A DNA stretch of 64,000 nt. It comes from Streptomyces coacervatus. Its GTDB lineage: Bacteria > Actinomycetota > Actinomycetes > Streptomycetales > Streptomycetaceae. The notes beneath the pieces were generated by a model. It made no database searches. It saw nothing but the letters and a program-made list of their open reading frames with translations, and was not told the DNA's origin. Numbering within the stretch: position 1 is the stretch's first letter; each line of letters opens with the position of its first letter. The translations under genes and the position numbers were made by a program. Positions 49,140 to 57,938 of this stretch are shown piece after piece. Location: assembly GCF_029223485.1 (NCBI RefSeq), contig NZ_JARHTP010000007.1, positions 310,001-374,000 on the forward strand, in the 5' to 3' direction.

Positions 49140-49993
49140 CCGCCGCCAGTCTTCCCCCCAAGTCCGCACTCCGGATACGGGTCAACCGCCTCGTCCTCTA
49201 CACCGTCCTCGTGGTGATCACCGGGCTCTTCCTCGGCCCCTTCGGCTGGCTGGTCATCAGCGGACTGAAGTCCCCGGCCGAGCTGGCCGCCTCGCCCGTG
49301 CACTGGCTGCCCGCACACGTCCAGTGGCACGACTTCGCCGACGCCTACCGCCTCATCGACTTCCTCGGCTACGCCCGCAACTCCCTGGTCATCGCCCTCA
49401 TCTACGCCACCCTGGTCACCCTCAGCTCCGCCTGGGTCGGCTTCGGATTCGCCCGGCTGAGCGCACCCGGCAAGAAGACGCTCTTCGGCATCCTGCTCGG
49501 CTCGATGATGCTGCCCCAGATGATCACCCTGCTGCCGACCTACCTGATCTTCGCGAGGCTCGGCATGGTCGACACGTACTGGCCCTGGGTGCTGTGGGGG
49601 CTGGCGTCCGCGCCGTATCTCGTCTTCCTCTTCCGGCAGTTCTTCGCCGGGCTGCCACGCGAGCTGGAGGAGGCCGCGATCGTCGACGGCTGCGGTTACG
49701 CCGGTATCTTCTGGCGGATCTTCCTGCCCCAGTCCTGGCCGGTCCTCGCCGCGAGCTTCGTGATCGCCTTCACCTGGACCTGGGGCGACTACATCGCCCC
49801 GCAGCTGCTGCTGTCCACCGACCGCACCACCCTCGCGGTCGCCCTCATGACCACCTATGTCAACGGGGCGGGGGTGCCCGTCACCAATCTCAAGGCCGCC
49901 GCCTCCGTGATGTACGTAGTCCCGATCCTGCTGATCTTCCTCGTCGCCCAGCGCGGTTTCGTCGCCGGCATGTCGACGTCCGGCCTCAAGTAG
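49136..49993 (+). CDS. ABC sugar permease, MalG type (second importer)
   Basis: 285 aa from the GTG at 49136, which overlaps the MalF-type stop (GTGA). Six spans; the EAA loop is RELEEAAIVDGCGYAGIFWRIFLPQSWP near residues 180-207. As in the first importer there is no ATPase gene, so it should depend on a shared MsiK-type ATPase. Confidence 0.93.
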   Translation: MTAASLPPKSALRIRVNRLVLYTVLVVITGLFLGPFGWLVISGLKSPAELAASPVHWLPAHVQWHDFADAYRLIDFLGYARNSLVIALIYATLVTLSSAWVGFGFARLSAPGKKTLFGILLGSMMLPQMITLLPTYLIFARLGMVDTYWPWVLWGLASAPYLVFLFRQFFAGLPRELEEAAIVDGCGYAGIFWRIFLPQSWPVLAASFVIAFTWTWGDYIAPQLLLSTDRTTLAVALMTTYVNGAGVPVTNLKAAASVMYVVPILLIFLVAQRGFVAGMSTSGLK

Positions 49994-50046
49994 CTCTGTC
50001 TTTCGACCTGTTGCATCGCGACCAGCCAATTAAACAAGGAGTCCGC

Positions 50047-51576
50047 ATGAACACGCCCCTGTCCCGCCGTACCGCCCTGCAGGCCGCGGGCGCCACCGTG
50101 CTCGCCGCCGGTCTGTCCGGCGCTCTGACGGCCACGGAGGCCCACGCCGACGACGGCAACTCCGCGCCGAAGCTGGTCACTTACCCGCTCCCGGCCGGTC
50201 AGCCGACGAACACGAGCTTCAGGGTGAGAGTCCGCACCGCCCCCGACGGGGACTGGGGGACCCTCGACGTCTACCGGCCGCAGCTGGAGGAGATCAACCC
50301 GACCACCGGTTCCGGCAAGGTCTACAACTCCTCGATGGTGTACTTCGACTTCCGGGGCTCGGTCGAGCTGGAGATCACCTACCTCAAGGGCGGCACCACC
50401 AAGGCCCGGGTGAGACCGGACTCGTACGGCATCAAGCCCGAACTCGGCGGCGACACGCTGGTGTTCACCCTCGACGAGCCGAAGGATCTGGTCGTCCAGA
50501 TCAACGACGAGATCTTCGACTGTCTGCACGTCATCACCAACCACATCGACCCGAACCCGCCCTCCGCCGACGACCCGGACGTCCTCTACTTCGGCCCCGG
50601 AGTGCACACCGTCGCCGGCAGTGTCCTCAACGTCCCCAGCGGCAAGACCGTCTACCTGGCCGGCGGTGCCGTCCTCAGTGCCCAGGTGTACTTCAAGGAC
50701 GTCGAGAAGGCCGCGATCAAGGGCCACGGTGTGATAGCCAGCCCGTACAACGGCATCCTCGTCGAGGGCAGCAAGAACATCTGCGCCGAGGACGTCATCG
50801 TCCTCAACCCCAGGGGCGGCTACGTCTCCACCCTCGGCGAGAGCCAGAACGTCCGCTACAAGAAGGTCCGCGGCTTCAGCTCGCGCGGCAACGGCGACGG
50901 CATCGACATCTTCTCCTGCAGCGACGTCGTCCTCGACGGCTGCTTCCTGCGCAACTCCGACGACTGCATCGCGATCTACGCCCACCGCTGGGACTACTAC
51001 GGCGACACCCGCGACATCACCGTGCAGAACTGCACCCTGTGGGCCGATGTCGCGCACCCGGTCAACATCGGCACGCACGGCAACACCGACGCCCCCGAGA
51101 CGATCGAGAACCTCGTCATCAGGAACGTCGACATCCTCGACCACCGCGAACCGCAGATGAACTACCAGGGCTGCATCGCCCTCAACCCCGGCGACTCCAA
51201 CCTCATCAAGAACGTCCGCATCGAGGACATCCGTATCGAGGACTTCCGCTGGGGCCAGGTCATCTATATGAAGGTGATGTTCAACCCGAAGTACAACACC
51301 TCGGTCGGTCGCGGTATCGAAGACGTTTACGTAAAGAACCTCAGCTATACGGGCACGCATGCCAACCCGTCGCTGTTCCTGGGCTACGACGCCGAGCACG
51401 CCATCAAGAACGTCACCTTCGAGAACCTGGTGATCAACGGCGTCGTCATCGCCGACTCGATGAAGAAGCCCAAGTGGTACTACACCACCGACGCGATCCA
51501 GTGGTTCTACAACGAGCACGTCACGAACCTGACGTTCCTCACGACCGCCGAGGCCGAGGCGGCCGCCGCGTCATGA
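50047..51576 (+). CDS. Secreted GH28-like right-handed beta-helix enzyme (pectinase-type)
   Basis: 509 aa from the ATG at 50047, with AAGGAG five bases upstream. A Tat-like SRRTALQAAGATVLAAG signal ends in EAHADD. An N-terminal beta domain (about residues 40-185) precedes the helix. In the helix, NGDGIDIFSCSDVVLDG and FLRNSDDCIAIYAHR give the Asp and Asp-Asp residues expected of GH28, and VNIGTHGNTDAPETIENLVIRN follows. GH28 enzymes hydrolyse galacturonans and related pectin chains. The fold is certain but the substrate is not, and relatives acting on other polymers exist. The stop overlaps the next start (ATGA). Confidence 0.82.
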   Translation: MNTPLSRRTALQAAGATVLAAGLSGALTATEAHADDGNSAPKLVTYPLPAGQPTNTSFRVRVRTAPDGDWGTLDVYRPQLEEINPTTGSGKVYNSSMVYFDFRGSVELEITYLKGGTTKARVRPDSYGIKPELGGDTLVFTLDEPKDLVVQINDEIFDCLHVITNHIDPNPPSADDPDVLYFGPGVHTVAGSVLNVPSGKTVYLAGGAVLSAQVYFKDVEKAAIKGHGVIASPYNGILVEGSKNICAEDVIVLNPRGGYVSTLGESQNVRYKKVRGFSSRGNGDGIDIFSCSDVVLDGCFLRNSDDCIAIYAHRWDYYGDTRDITVQNCTLWADVAHPVNIGTHGNTDAPETIENLVIRNVDILDHREPQMNYQGCIALNPGDSNLIKNVRIEDIRIEDFRWGQVIYMKVMFNPKYNTSVGRGIEDVYVKNLSYTGTHANPSLFLGYDAEHAIKNVTFENLVINGVVIADSMKKPKWYYTTDAIQWFYNEHVTNLTFLTTAEAEAAAAS

Positions 51577-54500
51577 TCACCTCCGTCCCTGGGGGAGGCC
51601 CCAGCCGCCGGGGCTTCCTCGGCGGCGCGGCGGCCCTGCTGCTGGCGTCGGGTGCGAGCGGACTGCTCGTGCCCGGCACGGCCCGGGCCGCCGGCACGGA
51701 AACGGACGCCAGGGCCTTCACCCACCCCGGCCTCCTGCACACCTCCGCCGACCTCGCCCGGATGAAGGCGGCGGTCGCGGCCGGGCAATCCCCGGTCCAC
51801 GACGGCTACTCGGCGTTCGCAGCCCACGCCCGCTCGCAGTCGACGTACACCATCCAGAACACCGGCCAGATCACCTCCTGGGGCCGCGGCCCCACCAACT
51901 TCCAGAGCCAGGCCGTCGCCGACTCGGCCGCCGCCTACCAGAACGCCCTCATGTGGGCCGTCACGGGCAACCGGGCGAATGCCGACAAGGCCCGCGACAT
52001 CCTCAACTCCTGGTCGGCATCCCTGACGGCGATCACCGGCGCGGACGGCCCGCTCGGCGCGGGGCTGCAGGCCTTCAAGTTCGTCAACGCTGCCGAACTC
52101 CTCCGCCACACCGGCTACGACGGCTGGACGGACGCGGACATCGCCCGCTGCGAGCGGTCCTTCCTCGACGTCTGGTATCCGGCCGTCTCCGGCTCCATGC
52201 TCTACGCCAACGGCAACTGGGACCTGACGGCCCTTCAGACCATCCTGGCCATCGGCGTGTTCTGCGAGGAGCCGGTCCTCTTCGAGGACGCCCTGCGCTT
52301 CGCCGCGGCCGGCGCCGGCAACGGCAGCATCCTCCATCGGATCGTCACCGACACGGGTCAGGGCCAGGAATCCGGCCGTGACCAGGGCCATGAACAGCTC
52401 GCCGTCGGCCTGACCGGCGACATCGCGCAGGTCGCCTGGAACCAGGGCATCGATCTGTGGGGCCACGACGACAACCGCATCCTCGCCAACTTCGAGTACG
52501 CCGCCCGCTACAACCTCGGCGGCGACGTCCCCTTCACCTCCGACCTCGACCGCACCGGCAAGTACATCAAGAAGACGGTTTCCGCGACCGGCCGCGGCAC
52601 CCTCCCGCCCATCTACGAGATGGCCTACGCCCACTACGCCGGCGTCCGCGGCCTCGACACCCCGTATACGAGGGCCGTCGTCTTCCGCGGCACCGGCGGC
52701 TCCCGCATCGTCGAGGGCAGCAACGACGACCTGCCCAGCTGGGGCACCTTCGCCTACGCGGGCGCGACAGCCACCGCGCAGGCCGTGCCGACGGCTCCGG
52801 CGGGCGTCACGGCGGTCGGCAACTCCCGGGCTGTGACGGTGAGTTGGCTGCCGTCCACGTGGGCGAGCACGTACACCGTCCGGCGGGCCACCAGGCCCGA
52901 GGGACCGTACGAGACGATCGCCACCGGCGTCGAAAAGACCACCCACGGCGACGACGGCGTACGCCCGGGCCGGACGTACTACTACACGGTCACCGCCTCC
53001 AACTCCCAGGGCAGCAGCGGGGATTCGATCCTCGCGTCCGCCACGGCTGGGCTCCCGGACCCCTGGTCCAGCCAGGATCTCGGGAGCGTGAAGATCCCCG
53101 GTTCCGCCGCCTTCGACGGCGAACGCTTCGTCCTGGAGGCGAGCGGCACCGCCGACACCTATCGCCTGGCGCACCTCCCGCTGCCCGGCGACGGCACGGT
53201 CACCGCACGGATCGTGTGGCCGCTCAGCTCGCAGTACTCCAAGATCGGCGTCACGCTCCGCGCCTCCCTCGACGCCGACGCCGACGCCGCGCATGCCGCC
53301 ATGCTGATCCAGGGGCTTCCGCTGTACACCTGGAGCGGCGTGTGGAGCGTGCGGCCGTCGGCCGGGGCGGACATCTCCGCCACCGGCAGCACACCCGTGC
53401 CGCCCGCCCAGCAGGACGCCATCACTGCGGGCGCCGCCTTTCCGATCTCCGACCTCGGCAGCCTCCCGGAGTCCGCGACCCCGCTCGAAGCCCCGTACGT
53501 CGAGGGCGCGGGCGACGGCTACCGGCTGCGGGCGCCGTACTGGGTGCGGGTGACGCGCAAGGGCCGCCGGTGCACCGGAGCGATCTCCCCGGACGGCATC
53601 CGCTGGACCGAAGTCGGCTCCACCGAGGTCGAGTTGGGGCACACCGCGTACGCCGGTCTCGTCCTCACCTCCTGCCTCGGTGTGGACGAGGACTACGCCG
53701 AGACCGGCACCGGCGCCTTCGACAACGTCACCGTGACGTCGGCGTCGGGTGACGTGTGGTCCGCGCCCCGCCCCGCCGCTGCCGCCACCGGTCTGCGCGT
53801 GGCCCCGGGCGCCGACGCCGTCGAACTGACCTGGACCGCCCCGGACCCCTCCGCCCGCTTCAGGGTGCTGCGCGCCACGGACGCCGACGGCCCGTACCGC
53901 ACCATCGCGGCGGGCATCGGCCCCGTCGGCTTCGGCACCCGCATCCGGTACGTCGACGCCACCGGCACGCCCGGCACGACGTACCACTACGTCGTCGCGA
54001 AGACGAACACCGGTGGCCGCGGCCCGCTCTCGGAGCCGGCGGCAGCCCCCATGCCGACGCCCTCCGTACCCCAACTCACCTCCGCCACAACGGCGTTCGC
54101 GAACAAGGGGGACCCGTTCCGCCACCTCCTCCGCGCCTCGCACGAGCCCGTGCGCTTCACCGCGGACGGGCTCCCCGAGGGTCTGCGCGTCGACCGGCGC
54201 ACCGGTCTGATCTCCGGAACGCCCGACGAGACGGGGGAGTTCACCGTCTCCACCACCGCGGGCAACGCGGCCGGCGACGGCACCGCCACCCTGACCCTCA
54301 CCGTCGGCACACCCCCGCCGACCCCGTGGACCTACGGCGACCTCGGCGACGTGATCCTCGACGACCGTGCTTACGGCACGCTTGGCGTGGTCGCGATCCG
54401 CACGCCGGGCAGCACGTCGTACGCGGACGGGACCTTCACGGTCCGCGGCGCAGGCGTCGACCTCACCGTCAACAACCAAGGAATGACAGGGCAGTTCGTA

Positions 54501-54923
54501 CGACAGCCCGTCACCGGCGACTGCACGGTCACCGCCCGGCTGGTCTCCCGCAGCGGAGCCACCGCCGACCGGGTGGGCCTGCTGATGGCCAAGTCCCTGT
54601 CACCGTTCGACCAGGCCGCCGGAGTGATCGTCACCGGCGGGACCTCCGCGCAGCTGATGCTGCGCAGGACGGTTGCCGGTGCCTCCGCGTTCTCCGGCAC
54701 CGTGACCGTTCAACTGCCCCTGCTGCTACGGCTGAAGCGCGCCGGGACCGCCTTCGCCGCAGCGGTTTCCACCGATGACGGCGCCACCTGGACCGCCCTC
54801 GCCTCCGGCGAGATCCCCGGCTTCGGTGACGCCCCCTTCCACGTGGGCCCGGTGGTCTGCTCCCGCAGCCCGCTGGCCCTCGGCACCGCCAGGTTCGAAG
54901 AGGTGAGCATCACTCCCGACTGA
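51573..54923 (+). CDS. Large secreted alginate-lyase-family protein with FN3/Ig-like and repeated C-terminal modules
   Basis: 1116 aa from the ATG at 51573 (ATGA overlap). Tat signal SRRGFLGGAAALLLASG. The catalytic alpha-toroid (about residues 50-400) begins FTHPGLLHTSADLARMKAAV and includes NGNWDLTALQTILAIGVFCE and QESGRDQGHEQLAVG, with conserved Asn, His and Tyr of the alginate lyase superfamily. Next come an FN3 domain (about 405-490), a beta-rich module (about 495-705), a second FN3 (about 730-825), a putative Ig domain with LPEGLRVDRRTGLISGTPDETGEF, and a second beta-rich module. The two modules share a DLG-V opening and a GDxTVTARI/L strand. They may bind carbohydrate. The polymer cut is unproven. 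Confidence 0.85.
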   Translation: MITSVPGGGPSRRGFLGGAAALLLASGASGLLVPGTARAAGTETDARAFTHPGLLHTSADLARMKAAVAAGQSPVHDGYSAFAAHARSQSTYTIQNTGQITSWGRGPTNFQSQAVADSAAAYQNALMWAVTGNRANADKARDILNSWSASLTAITGADGPLGAGLQAFKFVNAAELLRHTGYDGWTDADIARCERSFLDVWYPAVSGSMLYANGNWDLTALQTILAIGVFCEEPVLFEDALRFAAAGAGNGSILHRIVTDTGQGQESGRDQGHEQLAVGLTGDIAQVAWNQGIDLWGHDDNRILANFEYAARYNLGGDVPFTSDLDRTGKYIKKTVSATGRGTLPPIYEMAYAHYAGVRGLDTPYTRAVVFRGTGGSRIVEGSNDDLPSWGTFAYAGATATAQAVPTAPAGVTAVGNSRAVTVSWLPSTWASTYTVRRATRPEGPYETIATGVEKTTHGDDGVRPGRTYYYTVTASNSQGSSGDSILASATAGLPDPWSSQDLGSVKIPGSAAFDGERFVLEASGTADTYRLAHLPLPGDGTVTARIVWPLSSQYSKIGVTLRASLDADADAAHAAMLIQGLPLYTWSGVWSVRPSAGADISATGSTPVPPAQQDAITAGAAFPISDLGSLPESATPLEAPYVEGAGDGYRLRAPYWVRVTRKGRRCTGAISPDGIRWTEVGSTEVELGHTAYAGLVLTSCLGVDEDYAETGTGAFDNVTVTSASGDVWSAPRPAAAATGLRVAPGADAVELTWTAPDPSARFRVLRATDADGPYRTIAAGIGPVGFGTRIRYVDATGTPGTTYHYVVAKTNTGGRGPLSEPAAAPMPTPSVPQLTSATTAFANKGDPFRHLLRASHEPVRFTADGLPEGLRVDRRTGLISGTPDETGEFTVSTTAGNAAGDGTATLTLTVGTPPPTPWTYGDLGDVILDDRAYGTLGVVAIRTPGSTSYADGTFTVRGAGVDLTVNNQGMTGQFVRQPVTGDCTVTARLVSRSGATADRVGLLMAKSLSPFDQAAGVIVTGGTSAQLMLRRTVAGASAFSGTVTVQLPLLLRLKRAGTAFAAAVSTDDGATWTALASGEIPGFGDAPFHVGPVVCSRSPLALGTARFEEVSITPD

Positions 54924-54950
54924 TCCCCCCACGGATTGGAGTCGCACACG

Positions 54951-56219
54951 ATGAGCCGCAAGAGCTTCGATTCCCCCCACCGAGCCACTGAACAAGGCGA
55001 GTTGAGCCGCCGCGGTCTGCTGAGGACCGCGGGCGGTCTCACAGCCGCACTCGCCCTCGGGGGCTCCGCGGCCGCGCTGGCGGGCCCCACCGCCAGCGCG
55101 GCCCCGTCCACGTTCACCCACCCCGGCATGCTGCACAATGCCGGTGACATCAACCGCGCCAAGGTCAAGGTCGCGGCGAAGACCGACCCCTGGCTGTCCG
55201 GCTGGAACAAGCTGACCGCCAACTCCCACTCGCAGGCCGGCTGGACGCCCAACCCGCAGGCCACCGTCATCCGCGGCGGCACGGGCGAGAACTACGGCAT
55301 CCTCTACAACGACATCGCCGCCGCCTACCAGAACGCCCTGCGCTGGGTGGTGGGCGGTACGGCCGCCAACGGCGACACCGCCGTCAAGATCCTCAACGCC
55401 TGGTCGGCCACGCTGACCACGCTCACCGGCAACGCCGACCGGTTCCTCGCGGCCGGCATCTACGGCTGGGAGTTCTGCCAGGCGGCCGAACTCATGCGCG
55501 GCTACGCCGGGTTCGACCTCTCCGCATTCCAGAAGATGATGGTCAACGTCTTCTACCCGCTCAACAACAGCTTCCTGACCAACCACAACGACGCCTGCAT
55601 CACCAACTACTGGGCCAACTGGGACCTGTGCAACATGGCCTCGATCATGGCCATCGGGATCCTCACCGACAACGCCGCCAAGTACGACCAGGCGGTCACC
55701 TACTTCAAGTCCGGTGCCGGCAACGGCTCCATCGCGCACGCGGTGCCGTACCTGTACACCGACTCCGACGGCTACGCCCTCGGCCAGTGGCAGGAGTCCG
55801 GCCGCGACCAGGGCCACACCGTCATGGGCATGGGGCAGATGGGCGCCCTGTGCGAGATGGCCTGGAACCAGGGCGACGACCTGTACTCGTACGACAGCCG
55901 CCGCTTCATGAAGGCCGCCCAGTACGTCGCCAAGTACAACATCGGCCAGGACGTGCCGTACACCACCTACACCTGGGGCACCGGGCAGAGCTGCGCCCAG
56001 TCGTCCCAGACGGTGATCTCCTCCGGCTCCCGCGGCCAGGTCCGCCCGGTGTGGGCCATGCTCCACTTCCACTACAACCGGCGGCTGTACCTGGACGACA
56101 AGTACATCTCGGCCATGTACTACGACCTCGTCGCCCCCGAAGGCGGAGGAGGTGACTACGGCTCCACCAGCGGCGGCTACGACCAGCTCGGTTTCGGCAC
56201 CCTGATGTACGCCAAGTAG
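54951..56219 (+). CDS. Secreted alginate-lyase-family protein, single domain
   Basis: 422 aa from the ATG at 54951; GGAG lies eight bases upstream. Tat signal LSRRGLLRTAGGLTAALALGG with cleavage after TASAA. The mature part matches the catalytic domain of the preceding large protein (FTHPGMLHNAGDINRAKVKV, IAAAYQNALRWVVGG, YWANWDLCNMASIMAIG, QWQESGRDQGHTVMG) and so is a tandem paralogue without accessory modules. The pair probably attack different regions or lengths of the same uronate-containing polymer. A long inverted repeat follows at 56229-56292. Confidence 0.87.
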   Translation: MSRKSFDSPHRATEQGELSRRGLLRTAGGLTAALALGGSAAALAGPTASAAPSTFTHPGMLHNAGDINRAKVKVAAKTDPWLSGWNKLTANSHSQAGWTPNPQATVIRGGTGENYGILYNDIAAAYQNALRWVVGGTAANGDTAVKILNAWSATLTTLTGNADRFLAAGIYGWEFCQAAELMRGYAGFDLSAFQKMMVNVFYPLNNSFLTNHNDACITNYWANWDLCNMASIMAIGILTDNAAKYDQAVTYFKSGAGNGSIAHAVPYLYTDSDGYALGQWQESGRDQGHTVMGMGQMGALCEMAWNQGDDLYSYDSRRFMKAAQYVAKYNIGQDVPYTTYTWGTGQSCAQSSQTVISSGSRGQVRPVWAMLHFHYNRRLYLDDKYISAMYYDLVAPEGGGGDYGSTSGGYDQLGFGTLMYAK

Positions 56220-56228
56220 TCGCCACAT

Positions 56229-56292
56229 CGCGCTCTGCACCGGAATACCGGGACGATCTGTGGTGCTCTGGTGTTACCGGTGCACGAGCGCG
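56229..56292. repeat. Long inverted repeat between the second lyase gene and the esterase gene
   Basis: CGCGCT and TGCACCGG (56229-56243, one base between) pair with CCGGTGCA and AGCGCG (56277-56292, two bases between), a 14-bp interrupted stem around 33 bases. It ends at the esterase ribosome-binding site, so it could end the upstream transcript or mask esterase translation. Confidence 0.5.
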
Positions 56293-56312
56293 GTGAGGAG
56301 GCTGATGGTCGT

Positions 56313-57911
56313 ATGGCGGCAGCAGTCCATGCAGACCCCGTGGTGAGCACGCCTTACGGGGCCGTACGCGGCCGGTCCGAGCACGGGATCGCAGTTTTCC
56401 GGGGCATCCCGTACGCTGCGCCCCCCTTCGGCCCTCGCCGGTTCCGGCCGCCGGTGCCGCCCGACCCCTGGGACGGCGTGCGCGACGCGGGCGCGTTCGG
56501 GCCGACGCCGCCGAAGCCGCCGTACTCCGAGGCCTTCGAGAAGTACCTGTCCGACCCCGTCGTCCCCGGTGACGACTGCCTCAATTTGAACGTGTGGACG
56601 CCTGAGCCGGGCCCCGGGGCCCGGCTCCCCGTTCTGGTCTGGCTGCACGGCGGCGCCCTGACCAGGGGATCCTCCGCCGTGCCGGTGTACGACGGGCGGA
56701 ACTTCGCCCGCGACGGTGTCGTCCTCGTCTCGGTCAACTACCGGCTGGGAGTCGAGGGCTATGGACTGTTCCCGGACGCCCCCGCCAACCCCGGCCTGCG
56801 CGACCAGCTCGCCGCCCTGCAGTGGGTGCACCAGTCGATCGAGGCGTTCGGCGGCGACCCCGACCGGATCACCCTCGCCGGCCAGTCGGCGGGGGCGATC
56901 AGCATCGGCGCCCTGCTGGCCGCCCCGCAGGCGCAGGGGCTGGTACGGCGGGCGGTCCTGCAGAGCGGGCCGCCCGAAACGTTCGAACGGGACAAGGTAC
57001 GGCGCATGGTGCGCCGTATGGCGACCCGGCTGAAGATCCCCGCCACCGCCGCGGCCTTCGCCGAGGTCGACCGCGAACTGCTGCTGCGCACCCAGACCGA
57101 GGTCGGCAAGCTCAGCAGCCCGGTGCTCGGCGGCTCCTCCTTCGGCATCGTCGTCGACGGCGACCTGGTGCCGCGCGACCCCTTGGAAGCCCTGGTCGAG
57201 GGCGACGCGGCGCAGGGTGTCGACCTGATGATGGGCTGGACCAGCGACGAGTACCGCCTCTGGCTGGTCCCCGGCGGCCTCCTGGAACGCGTCGACCACC
57301 TCGGCGCGGTCGCCCTCGCCGGCGCCATGGCCCGCTGCCGCTGCGGCACCGAGGTACCCCGCGGCTACCGCACCCTGCACCCGGAGGCCGGCACCGCCGA
57401 GATCGTCGGCCAGATGGTCACAGACCACCTGCTGCGCGTCCCGCTGCACCGCCTGGCCGACGCCCGCCCCGACACCTCGTACGTCTACGAGTTCGGCTGG
57501 CCCTCCGGCCTCCCCGACCTCGGCGCCTGCCACGCCCTGGAGCTCGGCTTCGTCTTCGACACCGGCGACGTACCGGAATCGCGCAGGCTGGCGGGCGAGG
57601 GCGCACCGCACGAGCTGGCCGACGCCATGCACGGGGCATGGGTGCGGTTCGCGGCCGACGGCGACCCGGGCTGGCAGCGCTGGGACGAGACGCACCCGGT
57701 GCGGATCTTCGACGCGGGCGAGCCCCGCACTGCCCACGGCCCGCGCGACGCCGAGCTCGCGCTGTGGGCCGCCGAAGCCCTCAGGACTCAGGAATCCACA
57801 TCCACATCCACATCCGCATCGGTCCCGGTCGACGGTTCGCCGATGCGCAGTGCGGAACTGCGCTCGGTCGTACGACGTCTGAGGTTGCCCGGATCGGTCC
57901 GTCGCCACTGA
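56313..57911 (+). CDS. Carboxylesterase type B
   Basis: 532 aa from the ATG at 56313 (MAAAVHADPVVSTPYG); GAGGAGG lies about a dozen bases upstream. The alpha/beta-hydrolase features are intact: oxyanion hole WLHGGALTRGS, nucleophile elbow GQSAG, acid residue in MGWTSDEYRLW and His in DLGACHALELGF. The block VVSTPYGAVRGRSEHGIAVFRGIPYAAPP is the family N-terminus. No signal peptide, so it is probably cytoplasmic and de-esterifies imported acetylated or feruloylated oligosaccharides. The C-terminus has a hexanucleotide-repeat-encoded STSTSTSAS stretch, and an 18-bp tandem duplication straddles the stop. Confidence 0.9.
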   Translation: MAAAVHADPVVSTPYGAVRGRSEHGIAVFRGIPYAAPPFGPRRFRPPVPPDPWDGVRDAGAFGPTPPKPPYSEAFEKYLSDPVVPGDDCLNLNVWTPEPGPGARLPVLVWLHGGALTRGSSAVPVYDGRNFARDGVVLVSVNYRLGVEGYGLFPDAPANPGLRDQLAALQWVHQSIEAFGGDPDRITLAGQSAGAISIGALLAAPQAQGLVRRAVLQSGPPETFERDKVRRMVRRMATRLKIPATAAAFAEVDRELLLRTQTEVGKLSSPVLGGSSFGIVVDGDLVPRDPLEALVEGDAAQGVDLMMGWTSDEYRLWLVPGGLLERVDHLGAVALAGAMARCRCGTEVPRGYRTLHPEAGTAEIVGQMVTDHLLRVPLHRLADARPDTSYVYEFGWPSGLPDLGACHALELGFVFDTGDVPESRRLAGEGAPHELADAMHGAWVRFAADGDPGWQRWDETHPVRIFDAGEPRTAHGPRDAELALWAAEALRTQESTSTSTSASVPVDGSPMRSAELRSVVRRLRLPGSVRRH

Positions 57912-57938
57912 CCGCGCAGGCGCCACTGACCATGCAGG
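57903..57938. repeat. 18-bp tandem duplication at the esterase stop codon
   Basis: CGCCACTGACCGCGCAGG (57903-57920) is followed at once by CGCCACTGACCATGCAGG (57921-57938), 16 of 18 identical. The first copy holds the esterase stop TGA, the second ends at the last base before the convergent lacI stop. Looks like slippage duplication. Confidence 0.8.

Noticed and set aside
49855..51519. A 554-codon minus-strand frame opposite the GH28-like gene
   Set aside because: Val/Asp/Gly-rich antisense text with no domain; the plus-strand gene is clear.
51507..54479. A 990-codon open frame on the minus strand opposite the large lyase gene
   Set aside because: It is the mirror of a well-supported secreted enzyme; long antisense frames are routine in DNA with G/C-rich third positions, and the translation shows no domain.
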